This document shows, in pieces, positions 17,662 to 26,948 of a stretch of DNA of 64,000 nt. The notes beneath the pieces were generated by a model. The model ran no database searches and was not told where the DNA came from. It saw only the letters and a program-made list of their open reading frames with translations. Source of the DNA: Cryomorphaceae bacterium 1068 (GTDB lineage Bacteria > Bacteroidota > Bacteroidia > Flavobacteriales_D > Cryomorphaceae); assembly GCA_027214385.1 (NCBI GenBank), contig JAPVXR010000005.1:124001-188000 (forward strand). The letters run 5' to 3'. Numbering within the stretch: the first letter of the stretch is position 1; every line of letters begins with the position of its first letter. The translations under genes and the position numbers were made by a program.

Positions 17662-18160
17662 AGATATCGATATAGACAAAATCCACGGTCGCGACGACGA
17701 TGCTCGTAAAAAATTGAAGCGGGAAGTCGATGTGGACATGAATCCAATGGTGGATTTGGCTTTTCTCCTTTTGACATTTTTCATGTTGGCAACGACTTTC
17801 AGCAAACCACAGGCAATGGAAATACTCGTTCCGGCCAAAGCAAAAGACACGGCAGAAATCAAGGAGACTCCTGTCAAGGAATCCAAAACAATGAGCTTGG
17901 TTCTAAAGGAGAATGAGATAGTGTGGTACAGAGGGATTACTGAACCTGAAACTTTTGAAATTGACTATCAAGAAAAGGAGCTCCTAAAAATTTTGGCAGA
18001 AGCCAATGCGAATACCACGGATCTTGTGGTGCTGATCAAGCCGCTACCTTCCAACGAATACGCAGACTTGGTGCTGGTGCTAGACGTTTTGAGTTACTCG
18101 GGTGTAGAGCGCTACTCCTTGATCGAGCCTTCTGAATTTGATATGGAAATGGAGGAATAA
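17645..18160 (+). CDS. exbD: ExbD/TolR-family protein, second copy
   Basis: 171 residues, overlapping the first exbD by 17 bases. A charged N-terminus (EDIDIDKIHGRDDDARKKLK) precedes the membrane helix MNPMVDLAFLLLTFFMLATT with its Asp. The periplasmic domain ends in a TolR-like DLVLVLDVLSYSGVERYSLI. It shares the Asp-helix motif with the upstream copy but differs strongly afterwards, so the two are old paralogues rather than a recent duplication. Confidence 0.92.
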   Translation: MLPNLEDIDIDKIHGRDDDARKKLKREVDVDMNPMVDLAFLLLTFFMLATTFSKPQAMEILVPAKAKDTAEIKETPVKESKTMSLVLKENEIVWYRGITEPETFEIDYQEKELLKILAEANANTTDLVVLIKPLPSNEYADLVLVLDVLSYSGVERYSLIEPSEFDMEMEE

Positions 18161-18921
18161 TGGACGCTGCCAAGACATATGGAGCTGAAGAATTGGAACG
18201 GAAATATCCGATGTCTGCCCTTATTTCTTTGGGGATTGCTCTTTTGCTGGTCACGGCTGCAGTGGTTTATCCGCTTATTGTGGATCGGTTAAACCGTAAA
18301 AGCGAAGAGGCCATTTCGGTAAAAGTGAAAAAGGTGATCAACTACTCCGAGCTCAAAGCTCCGCCACCCATCGATTTGGAGAAAGTACAACCACCCGTGT
18401 TAGAGGCAAAGCCAAAGGCCAAAGTGATCAAATACCTACCGCCAAAACCGAAAAAAGATGAAGATGTGATCGATGAGGATATTATCCCAACGATGGACGA
18501 GTTGAGTCAGGATTTTATTGGAACGGAGAATATCGAAGGCTTAGACAGCATTATGATTGACAGTGAGGAGGTAGAGATTGTATCCGAAAAGCCGGAGGAA
18601 GCCGTTGAGGTTTTTGAATTTGTGGAAGTGATGCCCGAATTTATCGGTGGAGTTGAAGCGATGAACACATATTTGAAGGACAATCTGCGTTACCCGTCAA
18701 TGGCGAAGGAGGCCAAGATCCAAGGTCTCGTATACGTCTCTTTTGTAGTGACTGATAAAGGAACTATTGAAGAGATTCAAGTTGTACGAGGAGTCCATCC
18801 CTCATTGGATGAAGAGGCCGTGAGAGTCATTTCAGGCATGCCGCCATGGAAGCCAGGACTTCAAAACAGGCAAAAAGTAAGCGTGCGGTTTACGTTGCCG
18901 ATTAGGTTTGTGTTGAAGTAA
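18160..18921 (+). CDS. tonB: TonB energy transducer
   Basis: 253 residues; ATG overlaps the exbD stop by one base. One N-terminal membrane helix (about 18-42, MSALISLGIALLLVTAAVVY). A Pro/Lys-rich periplasmic spacer follows (KAPPPIDLEKVQPP, KYLPPKPKK), then an acidic linker. The C-terminal TonB domain covers about 155-253 (MPEFIGGVEAMNTYLKDNLR, GLVYVSFVVTDKGTIEEIQV, and SVRFTLPIRF at the end). It transmits ExbB/ExbD energy to TonB-dependent receptors; none of those are in this window. Confidence 0.94.
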   Translation: MDAAKTYGAEELERKYPMSALISLGIALLLVTAAVVYPLIVDRLNRKSEEAISVKVKKVINYSELKAPPPIDLEKVQPPVLEAKPKAKVIKYLPPKPKKDEDVIDEDIIPTMDELSQDFIGTENIEGLDSIMIDSEEVEIVSEKPEEAVEVFEFVEVMPEFIGGVEAMNTYLKDNLRYPSMAKEAKIQGLVYVSFVVTDKGTIEEIQVVRGVHPSLDEEAVRVISGMPPWKPGLQNRQKVSVRFTLPIRFVLK

Positions 18922-18948
18922 GGTCATTAATCACTTTGCTTTAACATT

Positions 18949-20724
18949 TCACTTGTCGACGACTACCTTCCCGTGGTAAATGGATTGATCTGCTTGCACT
19001 TGAATCAGGTAGATTCCATCAGCCAGATCAGATATGTCGATGCGTTGCAATCCCGAATTCAAGAATTCTTGTCGCACCACTTTTCCCGTAATGTCAATCA
19101 TAGTGAGTTGCGCCGCGTTTTCATTTAATTCAAATGAAATGCTGCTGCTGCTCGGGTTCGGGAATACCTTCAGTGGTTTTCTTTCTTCGGCTCGATCAGT
19201 AGAAAGCACTATTGCAGGCAGGGGATCGCATTGCATTCCTTCCACTTCATCGGCAAAGCGTTGGAGGGTTTCAATTACAGTTTCTTCATCATCGAAAGAT
19301 TCGCGTGCGAATATGTAGGCGAGGTCGATGTATTGCACATCGCCGGGAGCGAAGGTGAAAGGGCCTGAGGAGCCGATCATGCGACGATCTTGGGCGGGAA
19401 ACCCTTCATTTTCTTCGGTCCACGAATAGTTCGGATTAATTCCATTGGTCCCTGCGAACAAAGGATCTGATTCCCCTGGAAACATATAATCAGTCATTTG
19501 ACCAATTGATTGTGGCGTATAACCAGTTCCGCCAAATTTAAGCGGAGTACCATCCCGCCATATTCCGCGCATGTAATGATAATACTCTATTCCACTCTGA
19601 GGTCCCCATGTCGCTATGGGGCCATCTGAATTATTATACGACACAGATTTCGATAATCCCAATCGCTCGTTATCTAAAGTGCCGTCACTGTATCCACTTG
19701 TTTCGTTAGCATAGAATTCTAGATATTCAGCTTCATCATCGGCGCCGTTTGCAGGCGTCAGAGCGCCTGAAAGAACTTTTACACCCATGGCTGGCACATC
19801 GGAGCCATAACCAGGGCCAGCATCACTGCTTCCGTCAAATGGGCTGCCATTGTAACCGTAGAACATACTTCTCCCAACATCGGTGGCGACATAATCATCT
19901 GAGTAATTCCCAATATCAAAATCAGTCCAGAATCCTGTGTAGGTATCTGTTAGTGCGAAAGACCCCCTGTTAATTAGTTTGTGTTGCACGAACAGTGTAT
20001 TAAATTCTGAACCTTGTTCTGAATTATAACCATAAACCGTCGTGTGTACTTCGAGTCCAATTTCATTTCCGTCAGAAGAAGCGCCATTTGCTCCGAGATC
20101 ATTCCAAATGGCATACGAAGAAAAATCACCGCAAACTGCGGGATAATCGCCATTCTCAGGATCATAAACCCCATTGCTATTGTAATCCGTGTAGGGTGCC
20201 AGGTTTTCTGTAAAACCTAGCCCACCTTCGGCAGGCCATGAAATAAAATCTTCGGGTATTTCGTAGTTCGGAAATTCCAATGATTCGTCGCAAGAAGGGT
20301 TATTCATGCATTCTGCAAAAGCAATATGAGCTGCAATTTGATCATTGGTCACAAACCAAATCTTATTGTAATCCTCAACTTCTTCAGGAGTTGCCAAAGA
20401 TCCATCAAGCTTAAGTGGGCCCCAATTCTCATAGCAGTTCTCATTCTCGTTTTGACAAAAGCGTCTAAAGGATATTTTAAGTTCATTACTCGCATCTATC
20501 CCTCCAACCCATAGGGCAGAGGCAAACATTGTGTGATTGAGACTATCAATAGGAACTTCTAAACCCTGCATCCCCTCTGACTCTTTGTAAAAAAGGCTCC
20601 CATTAGTGGTTTGTGTCCACCTAAAATTATTCCCTTCGAATACAAAGGTGTTCGCTTGTTCTTGTGCCAGCGCAGTCGAACTGATAGCGATGAATAAAAC
20701 GACACAGAGTTGAATTGGTCTCAT
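18949..20724 (-). CDS. Secreted T9SS cargo protein of unknown function
   Basis: 591 residues. Signal peptide MRPIQLCVVLFIAISSTALA. The body includes HTMFASALWVGGIDASNEL, a phrase I associate with large secreted Bacteroidota proteins, a possible Ca-binding turn (DYNSNGVYDPENGDYP), and a Tyr/Gly-rich central region. The last ~80 residues are a type A T9SS sorting domain: KVFPNPSSSSISFELNENAA, ITGKVV, ISDLADGIYLIQVQ, KVVVDK. It should therefore be exported by the Por/T9SS system and attached to, or released from, the cell surface. No catalytic domain was recognised. It is convergent with tonB. Confidence 0.8.
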   Translation of the reverse strand: MRPIQLCVVLFIAISSTALAQEQANTFVFEGNNFRWTQTTNGSLFYKESEGMQGLEVPIDSLNHTMFASALWVGGIDASNELKISFRRFCQNENENCYENWGPLKLDGSLATPEEVEDYNKIWFVTNDQIAAHIAFAECMNNPSCDESLEFPNYEIPEDFISWPAEGGLGFTENLAPYTDYNSNGVYDPENGDYPAVCGDFSSYAIWNDLGANGASSDGNEIGLEVHTTVYGYNSEQGSEFNTLFVQHKLINRGSFALTDTYTGFWTDFDIGNYSDDYVATDVGRSMFYGYNGSPFDGSSDAGPGYGSDVPAMGVKVLSGALTPANGADDEAEYLEFYANETSGYSDGTLDNERLGLSKSVSYNNSDGPIATWGPQSGIEYYHYMRGIWRDGTPLKFGGTGYTPQSIGQMTDYMFPGESDPLFAGTNGINPNYSWTEENEGFPAQDRRMIGSSGPFTFAPGDVQYIDLAYIFARESFDDEETVIETLQRFADEVEGMQCDPLPAIVLSTDRAEERKPLKVFPNPSSSSISFELNENAAQLTMIDITGKVVRQEFLNSGLQRIDISDLADGIYLIQVQADQSIYHGKVVVDK

Positions 20725-20811
20725 AGGCTTTGATTTGACAGATTAACAATTTCAAACCTAATGGGGATAAAAAGGAAAGCCAAATCGAATTCGGGCAATA
20801 CTTAACAAGTC

Positions 20812-20847
20812 AAAAAAAAAGCCGTCCCAATTTCTTGGGACGGCTTT
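20812..20847 (-). terminator. Intrinsic terminator after the 547-residue FAS1 gene
   Basis: AAAGCCGTCCCAA (20818-20830) pairs with TTGGGACGGCTTT (20835-20847) around TTTC. On the minus strand the stem is followed by nine T residues (20820-20812). Confidence 0.9.
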
Positions 20848-20870
20848 CAATTGAATGAGTGGATTCGAAA

Positions 20871-22514
20871 TTATCTTACCACTTGTACTTTAACTGTTCC
20901 TTGAGTCGCTCCAACAGTAAGGTTCATGAAGTAGATTCCCTCGCTGAGGTCATTTACGTCAATGTACTCTCTGTTAAGACCGGCAGAACGTGTACCAAGA
21001 TCTACAGACTTTACTACCTGACCAACGATGTTGATTAAGTCAACCGTCACTCTTTCAGAAGCATTAAGCTCGATGTCAAGTGTGAATTGGTTGTTTGTCG
21101 GGTTAGGGAATACATCAAGATCATTTGAAAGCACGAAATCGGTGCTTGAAAGAGGGTCTGTACAAGTCATGTATGGGAAACCATTGTCAGTTCCAGTGTT
21201 ATCTGATTGGTTTCCACAAAGACCTTCCTCTTGAATGATCCAGATGTAGTCACCATCAGCAGGACATAGCCATGTGATGCTCAAACCTTCAGTTTCAGAA
21301 GCGATAACTTCTCCTGTAGCTGCATCGATAATTACGAAAGCAGGATCCCATGCGCCTGAAGCACCATCTTGCAATCCGAACTCGTAAGTAACTCCTTCTA
21401 CACAATCAGCGGCAATATATCCTTCACTTGCCCAGTTTTCAAATGCGTCAATGGCGTTTACAGGACAAACTCCGTTTTCTTCTACCGGAGCACCGCCGAA
21501 AGCAGTAGTAAAGTCGTTGTAAGGACCACCCGCAAATACTGTGCACGTAGAAGGAACTAATACTGCGTCAATTACGTGAACAACTCCGTTGTCAGCAGGA
21601 ATATCAGCCATAGTTACTTCCGCACCGTTAATGGTAATAACCGATCCGTTTATAGCAACAGTTACAGTCTCTCCTTGAAGTGTAAGAACCTCTTGACCAT
21701 CAGATAAGTCACCGCTTAATGCAGTTCCTGCAACTACGTGGTACAATAATACATTTGCCAATGCACCTGTTGGGTCCATAAGCAATTCGTCAACAACCTC
21801 TTGGATTGCAGAAAATGCAGCATCCGTTGGAGCGAAAACCGTTAAGTCGGCTTCTAAATCTTCCAATGGAGCATTTAGTCCTGAAGCGAGAAGAGCTGTT
21901 TCTAAAGTGTTGTGGTCATCACTGTCAGCGATAATAGAGAAAACAGACGTTTGAGCTCCTTCTGCAATAGAAAAAGTACCCGCTAAGTCTGCTGCAGGAT
22001 CTGAGAATTGATCACCACTTGCGAAAAAGTCACCTGTTTGCTCGCCCGAAATTCCAGCGTCTACAGTTACGTTGATTGTGAAGTTGTAAGTCCCTGGTGC
22101 AGCAATACCACCCCAGTTGTTATCATTATCTCCCCAAGTTACCGTTTGCCCATCGATTCCATTAAATTCCTCATCATCAAAATTAGGATCGTCGAATAGA
22201 AAGAATACGTCATCGTTAGACACACTATTGATTGTGAAACCAGCAGGGAAGGTGATTGACAATGAATCAACCCACTCGTCATCAAGATTGGTGATGTCTA
22301 ATACAAATGGGATATCTAAGGTCATATCTGCCTCATAGCCATTTGCGGTAGATAATGTACCCGTTACTGTTTTTTCTTCTGATGTCCCTTTTTTAGCATT
22401 CTCAAAACGGTTGAAAATTGAATAGGTCTCATCGACATGCTTTGTACTCTGAGCCATTGCTGTTCCAGCGAAAAGGGCTGCAACCAATGTTAAAGAAGTA
22501 AAGTTTAATTTCAT
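20871..22514 (-). CDS. Secreted fasciclin-domain protein with T9SS sorting domain
   Basis: 547 residues. Signal peptide 1-21 (MKLNFTSLTLVAALFAGTAM). Residues ~45-180 are an Asp-rich beta domain of unknown family, shared with the next gene. Residues ~190-325 are one fasciclin (FAS1) domain with LTVFAPTDAAF, ANVLLYHVVAG and GVVHVIDAVLVP. Residues ~326-455 are a Cys-containing beta domain (FAGGPYNDF, GDYIWIIQEEGLCGNQ). A type A T9SS domain ends the protein (VFPNPTNNQFTLDIELN, DLSEGIYFMNLTVG). FAS1 domains mediate adhesion in many secreted proteins, so a surface adhesin or matrix role is likely. It is a close paralogue of the gene downstream in coordinate order. Confidence 0.88.
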   Translation of the reverse strand: MKLNFTSLTLVAALFAGTAMAQSTKHVDETYSIFNRFENAKKGTSEEKTVTGTLSTANGYEADMTLDIPFVLDITNLDDEWVDSLSITFPAGFTINSVSNDDVFFLFDDPNFDDEEFNGIDGQTVTWGDNDNNWGGIAAPGTYNFTINVTVDAGISGEQTGDFFASGDQFSDPAADLAGTFSIAEGAQTSVFSIIADSDDHNTLETALLASGLNAPLEDLEADLTVFAPTDAAFSAIQEVVDELLMDPTGALANVLLYHVVAGTALSGDLSDGQEVLTLQGETVTVAINGSVITINGAEVTMADIPADNGVVHVIDAVLVPSTCTVFAGGPYNDFTTAFGGAPVEENGVCPVNAIDAFENWASEGYIAADCVEGVTYEFGLQDGASGAWDPAFVIIDAATGEVIASETEGLSITWLCPADGDYIWIIQEEGLCGNQSDNTGTDNGFPYMTCTDPLSSTDFVLSNDLDVFPNPTNNQFTLDIELNASERVTVDLINIVGQVVKSVDLGTRSAGLNREYIDVNDLSEGIYFMNLTVGATQGTVKVQVVR

Positions 22515-22651
22515 GAAATTAGATTTTTAGTTTCCACAAATTTAGACAGACTAAACAACTTTGCATTCACTATTGTGGTAAATTCTCACAACGTCCTCTT
22601 TATAACTTGAAATCCGTTAAAGTAAACTCAACCTCTTCGCTTTAAAGACTC

Positions 22652-22690
22652 GAAAAAAAAGCCATATCGATCATTGATCGATATGGCTTT
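22652..22690 (-). terminator. Intrinsic terminator after the three-FAS1 gene
   Basis: AAAGCCATATCGATCA pairs with TGATCGATATGGCTTT (arms ending 22673 and starting 22675). On the minus strand a T-run of eight (22660-22653) follows. It lies directly after the stop at 22713. Confidence 0.88.
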
Positions 22691-22712
22691 CGCAATAACT
22701 ATTTGTGTTGGC

Positions 22713-25688
22713 TTATCTAACCACTTGAACTTTTACAGTTCCTTGTGTTCCTCCAACAGTAAGGTTCATGAAGTAAATTCCCTCGCTGAGATCATTCACA
22801 TCAATGTACTCTCTGTTAAGACCTGCAGAACGTGTTCCCAAGTCAATGGATTTAACCACTTGACCAACGATGTTAATCATATCAACAGTCACTCTTTCCG
22901 AAGCGTTGAGCTCGATGTCAACCGTGAATTGATTGTTTGTCGGGTTAGGAAATACCTTTAATTCGTCAACAGAAGTGAGATTGTCAACACTGCTTAGTGT
23001 TGGAAGCAATACTGCATCAATTACGTGAATTACTCCGTTTGAAGCGATTAAGTTGGCAACGATGACCTCTGCTACAACACCCGTTGCAGATGTGATTGTT
23101 ACCACTCCTTCTCCATCGATACCTACGGTTACGTTTTCTCCCTGAAGGGTAGGAATGGATTGTCCATCTGTAAGATCAGTTGAATATACCGTTCCGTTTG
23201 CAACATGGTGAGTTAGAATGGTAGCTAGATCTCCTGTTGGGTCTTCTAGCAAATCATCCAACAAACCATCAGGCAATAGATCGAAAGCATCGTCAGTTGG
23301 TGCGAATACGGTGAAAGGACCTTCACCTGCCAGTACGTCGGCGAGCTCTGCTTCAATTACAGCAGTTTCCAAAGTGTTGTGAATCTCGCTAGCCACAACA
23401 ATGTCAGTAATAGTCACATCGCTTTCACATGTCATGTAAGGGAATCCATTATCTGTATCAGCATTTTCAGTCTGGTTACCACAGAAACCTGCTTCTTGAA
23501 TAATCCAGATGTAGTTTCCGTCTGCAGGTGCAGTCCAAGTGATGCTATTACCTTCAGTTTCGCTGGCTACGATTTCTCCCGTCAAGGCATCAATGATGAT
23601 AAAGTCAGCATCCCATGCGCCAACAGCTCCACCTGAGAGACCGAATGTGTAAGTTGAACCACCTACGGCATTGTCAGCAAGGTATGCTTCACTAGCCCAA
23701 GACTGGAATCCCGTAATTGCGTTGAATGGGCAAATACCATCTGCTGCAACCGGAACTCCTCCAAATGTAGTCGTAAAGTTGGTGTAAGGACCTCCTGCAA
23801 ATTGTGTACACAATTCAGGTACCAATACCGCATCAATTACGTGTACAACTCCGTTAGAAGCGGGGATGTCTGCAATAATTACTTCAGCACCGTTGATAGT
23901 GATTACACTACCGTTAATTGCTACGGTCACTGTTTCTCCTTGCAGGGTAAGTACTTCCTGACCATCAGATAAGTCGCCGCTAAATGCTGACCCACCAACA
24001 ACGTGGTATAGAAGAACATTTGCCAAAGCTCCTGTCGGATCATCCAACAAAGACGTCAATACACCATCAGGAAGCGCATCAAATGCTTCATCAGTAGGAG
24101 CAAATAGTGTTAAGTCTACTGCAGGGTCATTAGTCACACCATCCAAACCAGAGGCGAGAAGTGCCGTCTCTAAAGTCTCGTGAACATCGCTAGCCTCTAC
24201 AATTTCAAAAATAGTTGGATTTTCTGTTCCTCTAATGTTATCAGCGTAGAAGGTGTCATCCGTGTTGTTCAAGTCAAGATTGAAGAAAACAACGCAACGA
24301 ACAAATTCATTTCCGATGTTGGCGTCATCTGAGAAATCGAAGGTTAATGTTTCCCATGCCCCTGTAACGGTTGTGTTTACAGTTCTTTGCATTCCTGCAG
24401 AAGCGGGATCATTGTTTGCAATTTCAAATCGAATGGTTACCTCCGTTAAGTCTTGTGGAGTCCAAACGTCCATTGCTACTAGTCCTGACTCAGAAAAATC
24501 AACAGGAACATTTAGGTCAATAACAGCACCTGCGAAGAGTTCAGCTGTATTTGCTGCATCTTGTGTTTGTTGCCAAACATTATCGCTGGTGTTTACCCCA
24601 GACGGATCAGGATTAGGAATTACTGAAGTATTCTGAGCTCCTCCAAATCCAATTATGTTGTAATTTTCAACAGGTAATTCGAAATCGAGTGGCAAAGAAA
24701 CCACAGCAGGTGGAAGAAGAACACCATCAATAGCGTGAACGACGCCATTGCTTGCATCTAAGTTGGGAACAACTACTTCCTCTCCATTGATGAAGATTTG
24801 AGGATCAACTATCGACACGGTAACTGCAAATCCATTTGCTTCGAGTGTTTCGATTTCTTGACCATCAGTCAAATCGCCTGAAAATGCTTCAACATTGGCA
24901 GCGTGATATAATAGGATGTTACCAAGAGTTTCGGGATCATCAAGAAGATCGGCTATAATACCAGGGTTTGCAGCCTCTAGTTCGTCAAATGCTGCATCTG
25001 TTGGAGCGAATAGAGTCGTAGGGTCGAGATTTGCAAGAGCTACGAAAAGACCTGCAGCGTTTATTGCAGCTTCCAGAGTATTATGCACTTCACTGTTTAC
25101 AACAATACCGTAAACAGATAGGCCTTCTCCAAGAGTCAAAGAACCTGCCAGATCTGCCGGGTTTGCAAACTGATCTCCGCTAGCGAAGAAATCTACTGTT
25201 TGATCTCCGGTCACACCGGCATCAACTGTTACTGTTACTGTGAAAAGGTAAGAGTTTGGAGCAGCAATACCCCCCCAATTGTTGTCGTTATCTCCCCAGC
25301 TTACAGTTTGACCGTCTATACCGTTGAATTCTTCATCGTCAAAGTCTGGACTTTCGAAAGCGAAGAATACATCATCGTTTGAAACAGAAATAGGCGTAAT
25401 TCCTGCTGGAAAAGTAATTGAAAGGGAATCAACCCATTCGTCATCTACGTTTGTAAGATCGAAGAAAAATGGAATTTCAACTGTTGCGTCGGCATCATAA
25501 CCTGTTAAAGCGGTCATTGTACCTTCTACCGCTTTAGCATCTCCCAAAGCTGTTGCCTTCTGCTTTTCCGCTTTGTACAAGCTAGTGAACGGGGAGTAAT
25601 CCGCTACTGATGTTTTGGCATTCTGCGCGTTTGCCGTAGTCAGCAAAAAACATGTCAGAAGTGTTAAAAGAGTAAATTTGGTTTTCAT
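22713..25688 (-). CDS. Secreted protein with three fasciclin domains and T9SS sorting domain
   Basis: 991 residues from the ATG at 25688; the frame is open to 25724 but only this start opens a signal peptide (MKTKFTLLTLLTCFLLTTAN). Order: Asp-rich beta domain (~50-180), FAS1 (~193-328), a jelly-roll or carbohydrate-binding-like region (~335-490), FAS1 (~495-625), Cys-containing beta domain (~626-755), FAS1 (~760-897), type A T9SS domain (~908-991). The middle FAS1 shares more than 30 consecutive identical residues with the single FAS1 of the neighbouring 547-residue protein (DNA 23880-23990 versus 21605-21715), and the sorting domains differ by few residues. A role in adhesion or matrix is inferred from the domains. 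Confidence 0.88.
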   Translation of the reverse strand: MKTKFTLLTLLTCFLLTTANAQNAKTSVADYSPFTSLYKAEKQKATALGDAKAVEGTMTALTGYDADATVEIPFFFDLTNVDDEWVDSLSITFPAGITPISVSNDDVFFAFESPDFDDEEFNGIDGQTVSWGDNDNNWGGIAAPNSYLFTVTVTVDAGVTGDQTVDFFASGDQFANPADLAGSLTLGEGLSVYGIVVNSEVHNTLEAAINAAGLFVALANLDPTTLFAPTDAAFDELEAANPGIIADLLDDPETLGNILLYHAANVEAFSGDLTDGQEIETLEANGFAVTVSIVDPQIFINGEEVVVPNLDASNGVVHAIDGVLLPPAVVSLPLDFELPVENYNIIGFGGAQNTSVIPNPDPSGVNTSDNVWQQTQDAANTAELFAGAVIDLNVPVDFSESGLVAMDVWTPQDLTEVTIRFEIANNDPASAGMQRTVNTTVTGAWETLTFDFSDDANIGNEFVRCVVFFNLDLNNTDDTFYADNIRGTENPTIFEIVEASDVHETLETALLASGLDGVTNDPAVDLTLFAPTDEAFDALPDGVLTSLLDDPTGALANVLLYHVVGGSAFSGDLSDGQEVLTLQGETVTVAINGSVITINGAEVIIADIPASNGVVHVIDAVLVPELCTQFAGGPYTNFTTTFGGVPVAADGICPFNAITGFQSWASEAYLADNAVGGSTYTFGLSGGAVGAWDADFIIIDALTGEIVASETEGNSITWTAPADGNYIWIIQEAGFCGNQTENADTDNGFPYMTCESDVTITDIVVASEIHNTLETAVIEAELADVLAGEGPFTVFAPTDDAFDLLPDGLLDDLLEDPTGDLATILTHHVANGTVYSTDLTDGQSIPTLQGENVTVGIDGEGVVTITSATGVVAEVIVANLIASNGVIHVIDAVLLPTLSSVDNLTSVDELKVFPNPTNNQFTVDIELNASERVTVDMINIVGQVVKSIDLGTRSAGLNREYIDVNDLSEGIYFMNLTVGGTQGTVKVQVVR

Positions 25689-25724
25689 AAATTTTGATTT
25701 TAGTTTTTGATCATTCGGCGTCAT

Positions 25725-26102
25725 AACATGATCGGTTTGGTAATTGTTCTTTTTATGACCAAAGGATTTTTAAACTTCTTGGAGTCCTAGAAAACCTGAG
25801 TATTTGACTGTAGCTCACAGAAGGAGATGAGCAAATACTGAAGATGAGAACTCTTCGTGAAAACACCCTTGAATATCAGTGGAATATGATTTTTGTCTAC
25901 AGGGAATAATCCCTACTTCTTTGGTGAAGAGATTTCGGCCAATGTTGTATTTTAATGATGAATAAGTTTTTTTAGACAACGTTTCGGGAAATCCTTTTCG
26001 GTTTTTTCGAGGCTAGTTAGAACTACTCATCGTCCCTATGCCTGGAAAGCCAAGTCTGGTAAAATTGGGTACTCTTATAGTGTCTTGACTACTTGTCTTG
26101 AC
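25725..26102. other. Intergenic region, no gene seen
   Basis: Between the start of the three-FAS1 gene and the stop of the next minus-strand gene. I see no credible frame. A small hairpin AGGGA-ATAA-TCCCT lies at 25901-25914. The right part is presumably 3' flank, the left part the FAS1 promoter; no clear -33/-7 pair was found. Confidence 0.4.
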
Positions 26103-26909
26103 TCATTGATCTATTTTCCCCGTGTTGAATCCTTCCAATGTTTTGTACTTATCGTCGAATGAGTCGACAAAACGCACGCTGTCATCTTGTAAGCCTAGCA
26201 GCAATGCAATAGAGTGTTTTAGCTGTGTCTTTAATATGGAAGTAATAGCTTCAAGTTCTTCAGGACCTTGTTTCACCTCTTCGTGTGTTCTCTTTTGAAG
26301 TCGCTCTTTGATTTTATTGGCCTCCAATTCCAACATAGGGTTGGTGCGCCGATGGTTGCCACCGAGGTAGGGCTTTTTATGCTCTAGTACTTCGCTAATG
26401 ACCCAATTGTAATTGAGATCAGTAAACGATAGTGACTTGAGATGCATATTGGCGATTAGGACTTCGTCACCTTCCGTTTTGATGCGAAGGTCCTTGAGGT
26501 CTACGCCATACTTTGCAATAATATCCACCTTGAGGGCACCAATGAACTGGACGGTTTTACCCATGTCGGTGATAATCTCCTCATTCCAAGTGCGGGTGAA
26601 GTTGGTATCGAGTTCAAATAAACCCACATCGAGAATCTGCCTGATCGCCGAAACATTCAACTTGCGAGTACGAAGCTCTTGGTTCTCTTCTTTGACTTTT
26701 TCGAGTTGATCTTCTTCTTGGTTGAGTTTTGCCTTGAGCTGGTCTATTTCGGCATCTTTCGTTTTGAGAAAGGCATGGTACAACCCATAGAAAACGATCA
26801 TGGCTCCGACGAATATTGCGGAATAGGCTAGGAATTCGTTAAAGATAATGGCCAAGGCTATTGCTACCGCAGCCATTATCAATAAAGCATTTCTAAGGTT
26901 TTTCATCAT
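26103..26909 (-). CDS. Membrane-anchored coiled-coil protein, possibly DUF4230-like
   Basis: 268 residues. Two adjacent hydrophobic segments at about 6-25 and 27-48 suggest a membrane hairpin. A charged coiled coil follows (~50-85, AEIDQLKAKLNQEEDQLEKV). The soluble part (~88-268) contains GVDLKDLRIKTEGDEVLIAN and TQLKHSIALLLGLQ. The mix of an anchor, a coiled coil and a 'vDLxxLxIxxxgdxvxIxxP-like' segment faintly recalls DUF4230, but I am not certain. It stands alone, flanked by secreted-protein genes. Function unknown. Confidence 0.6.
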   Translation of the reverse strand: MMKNLRNALLIMAAVAIALAIIFNEFLAYSAIFVGAMIVFYGLYHAFLKTKDAEIDQLKAKLNQEEDQLEKVKEENQELRTRKLNVSAIRQILDVGLFELDTNFTRTWNEEIITDMGKTVQFIGALKVDIIAKYGVDLKDLRIKTEGDEVLIANMHLKSLSFTDLNYNWVISEVLEHKKPYLGGNHRRTNPMLELEANKIKERLQKRTHEEVKQGPEELEAITSILKTQLKHSIALLLGLQDDSVRFVDSFDDKYKTLEGFNTGKIDQ

Positions 26910-26948
26910 ACCACAAAGGTACCCAATTCGTCGTGAGTGATGGTTAGT

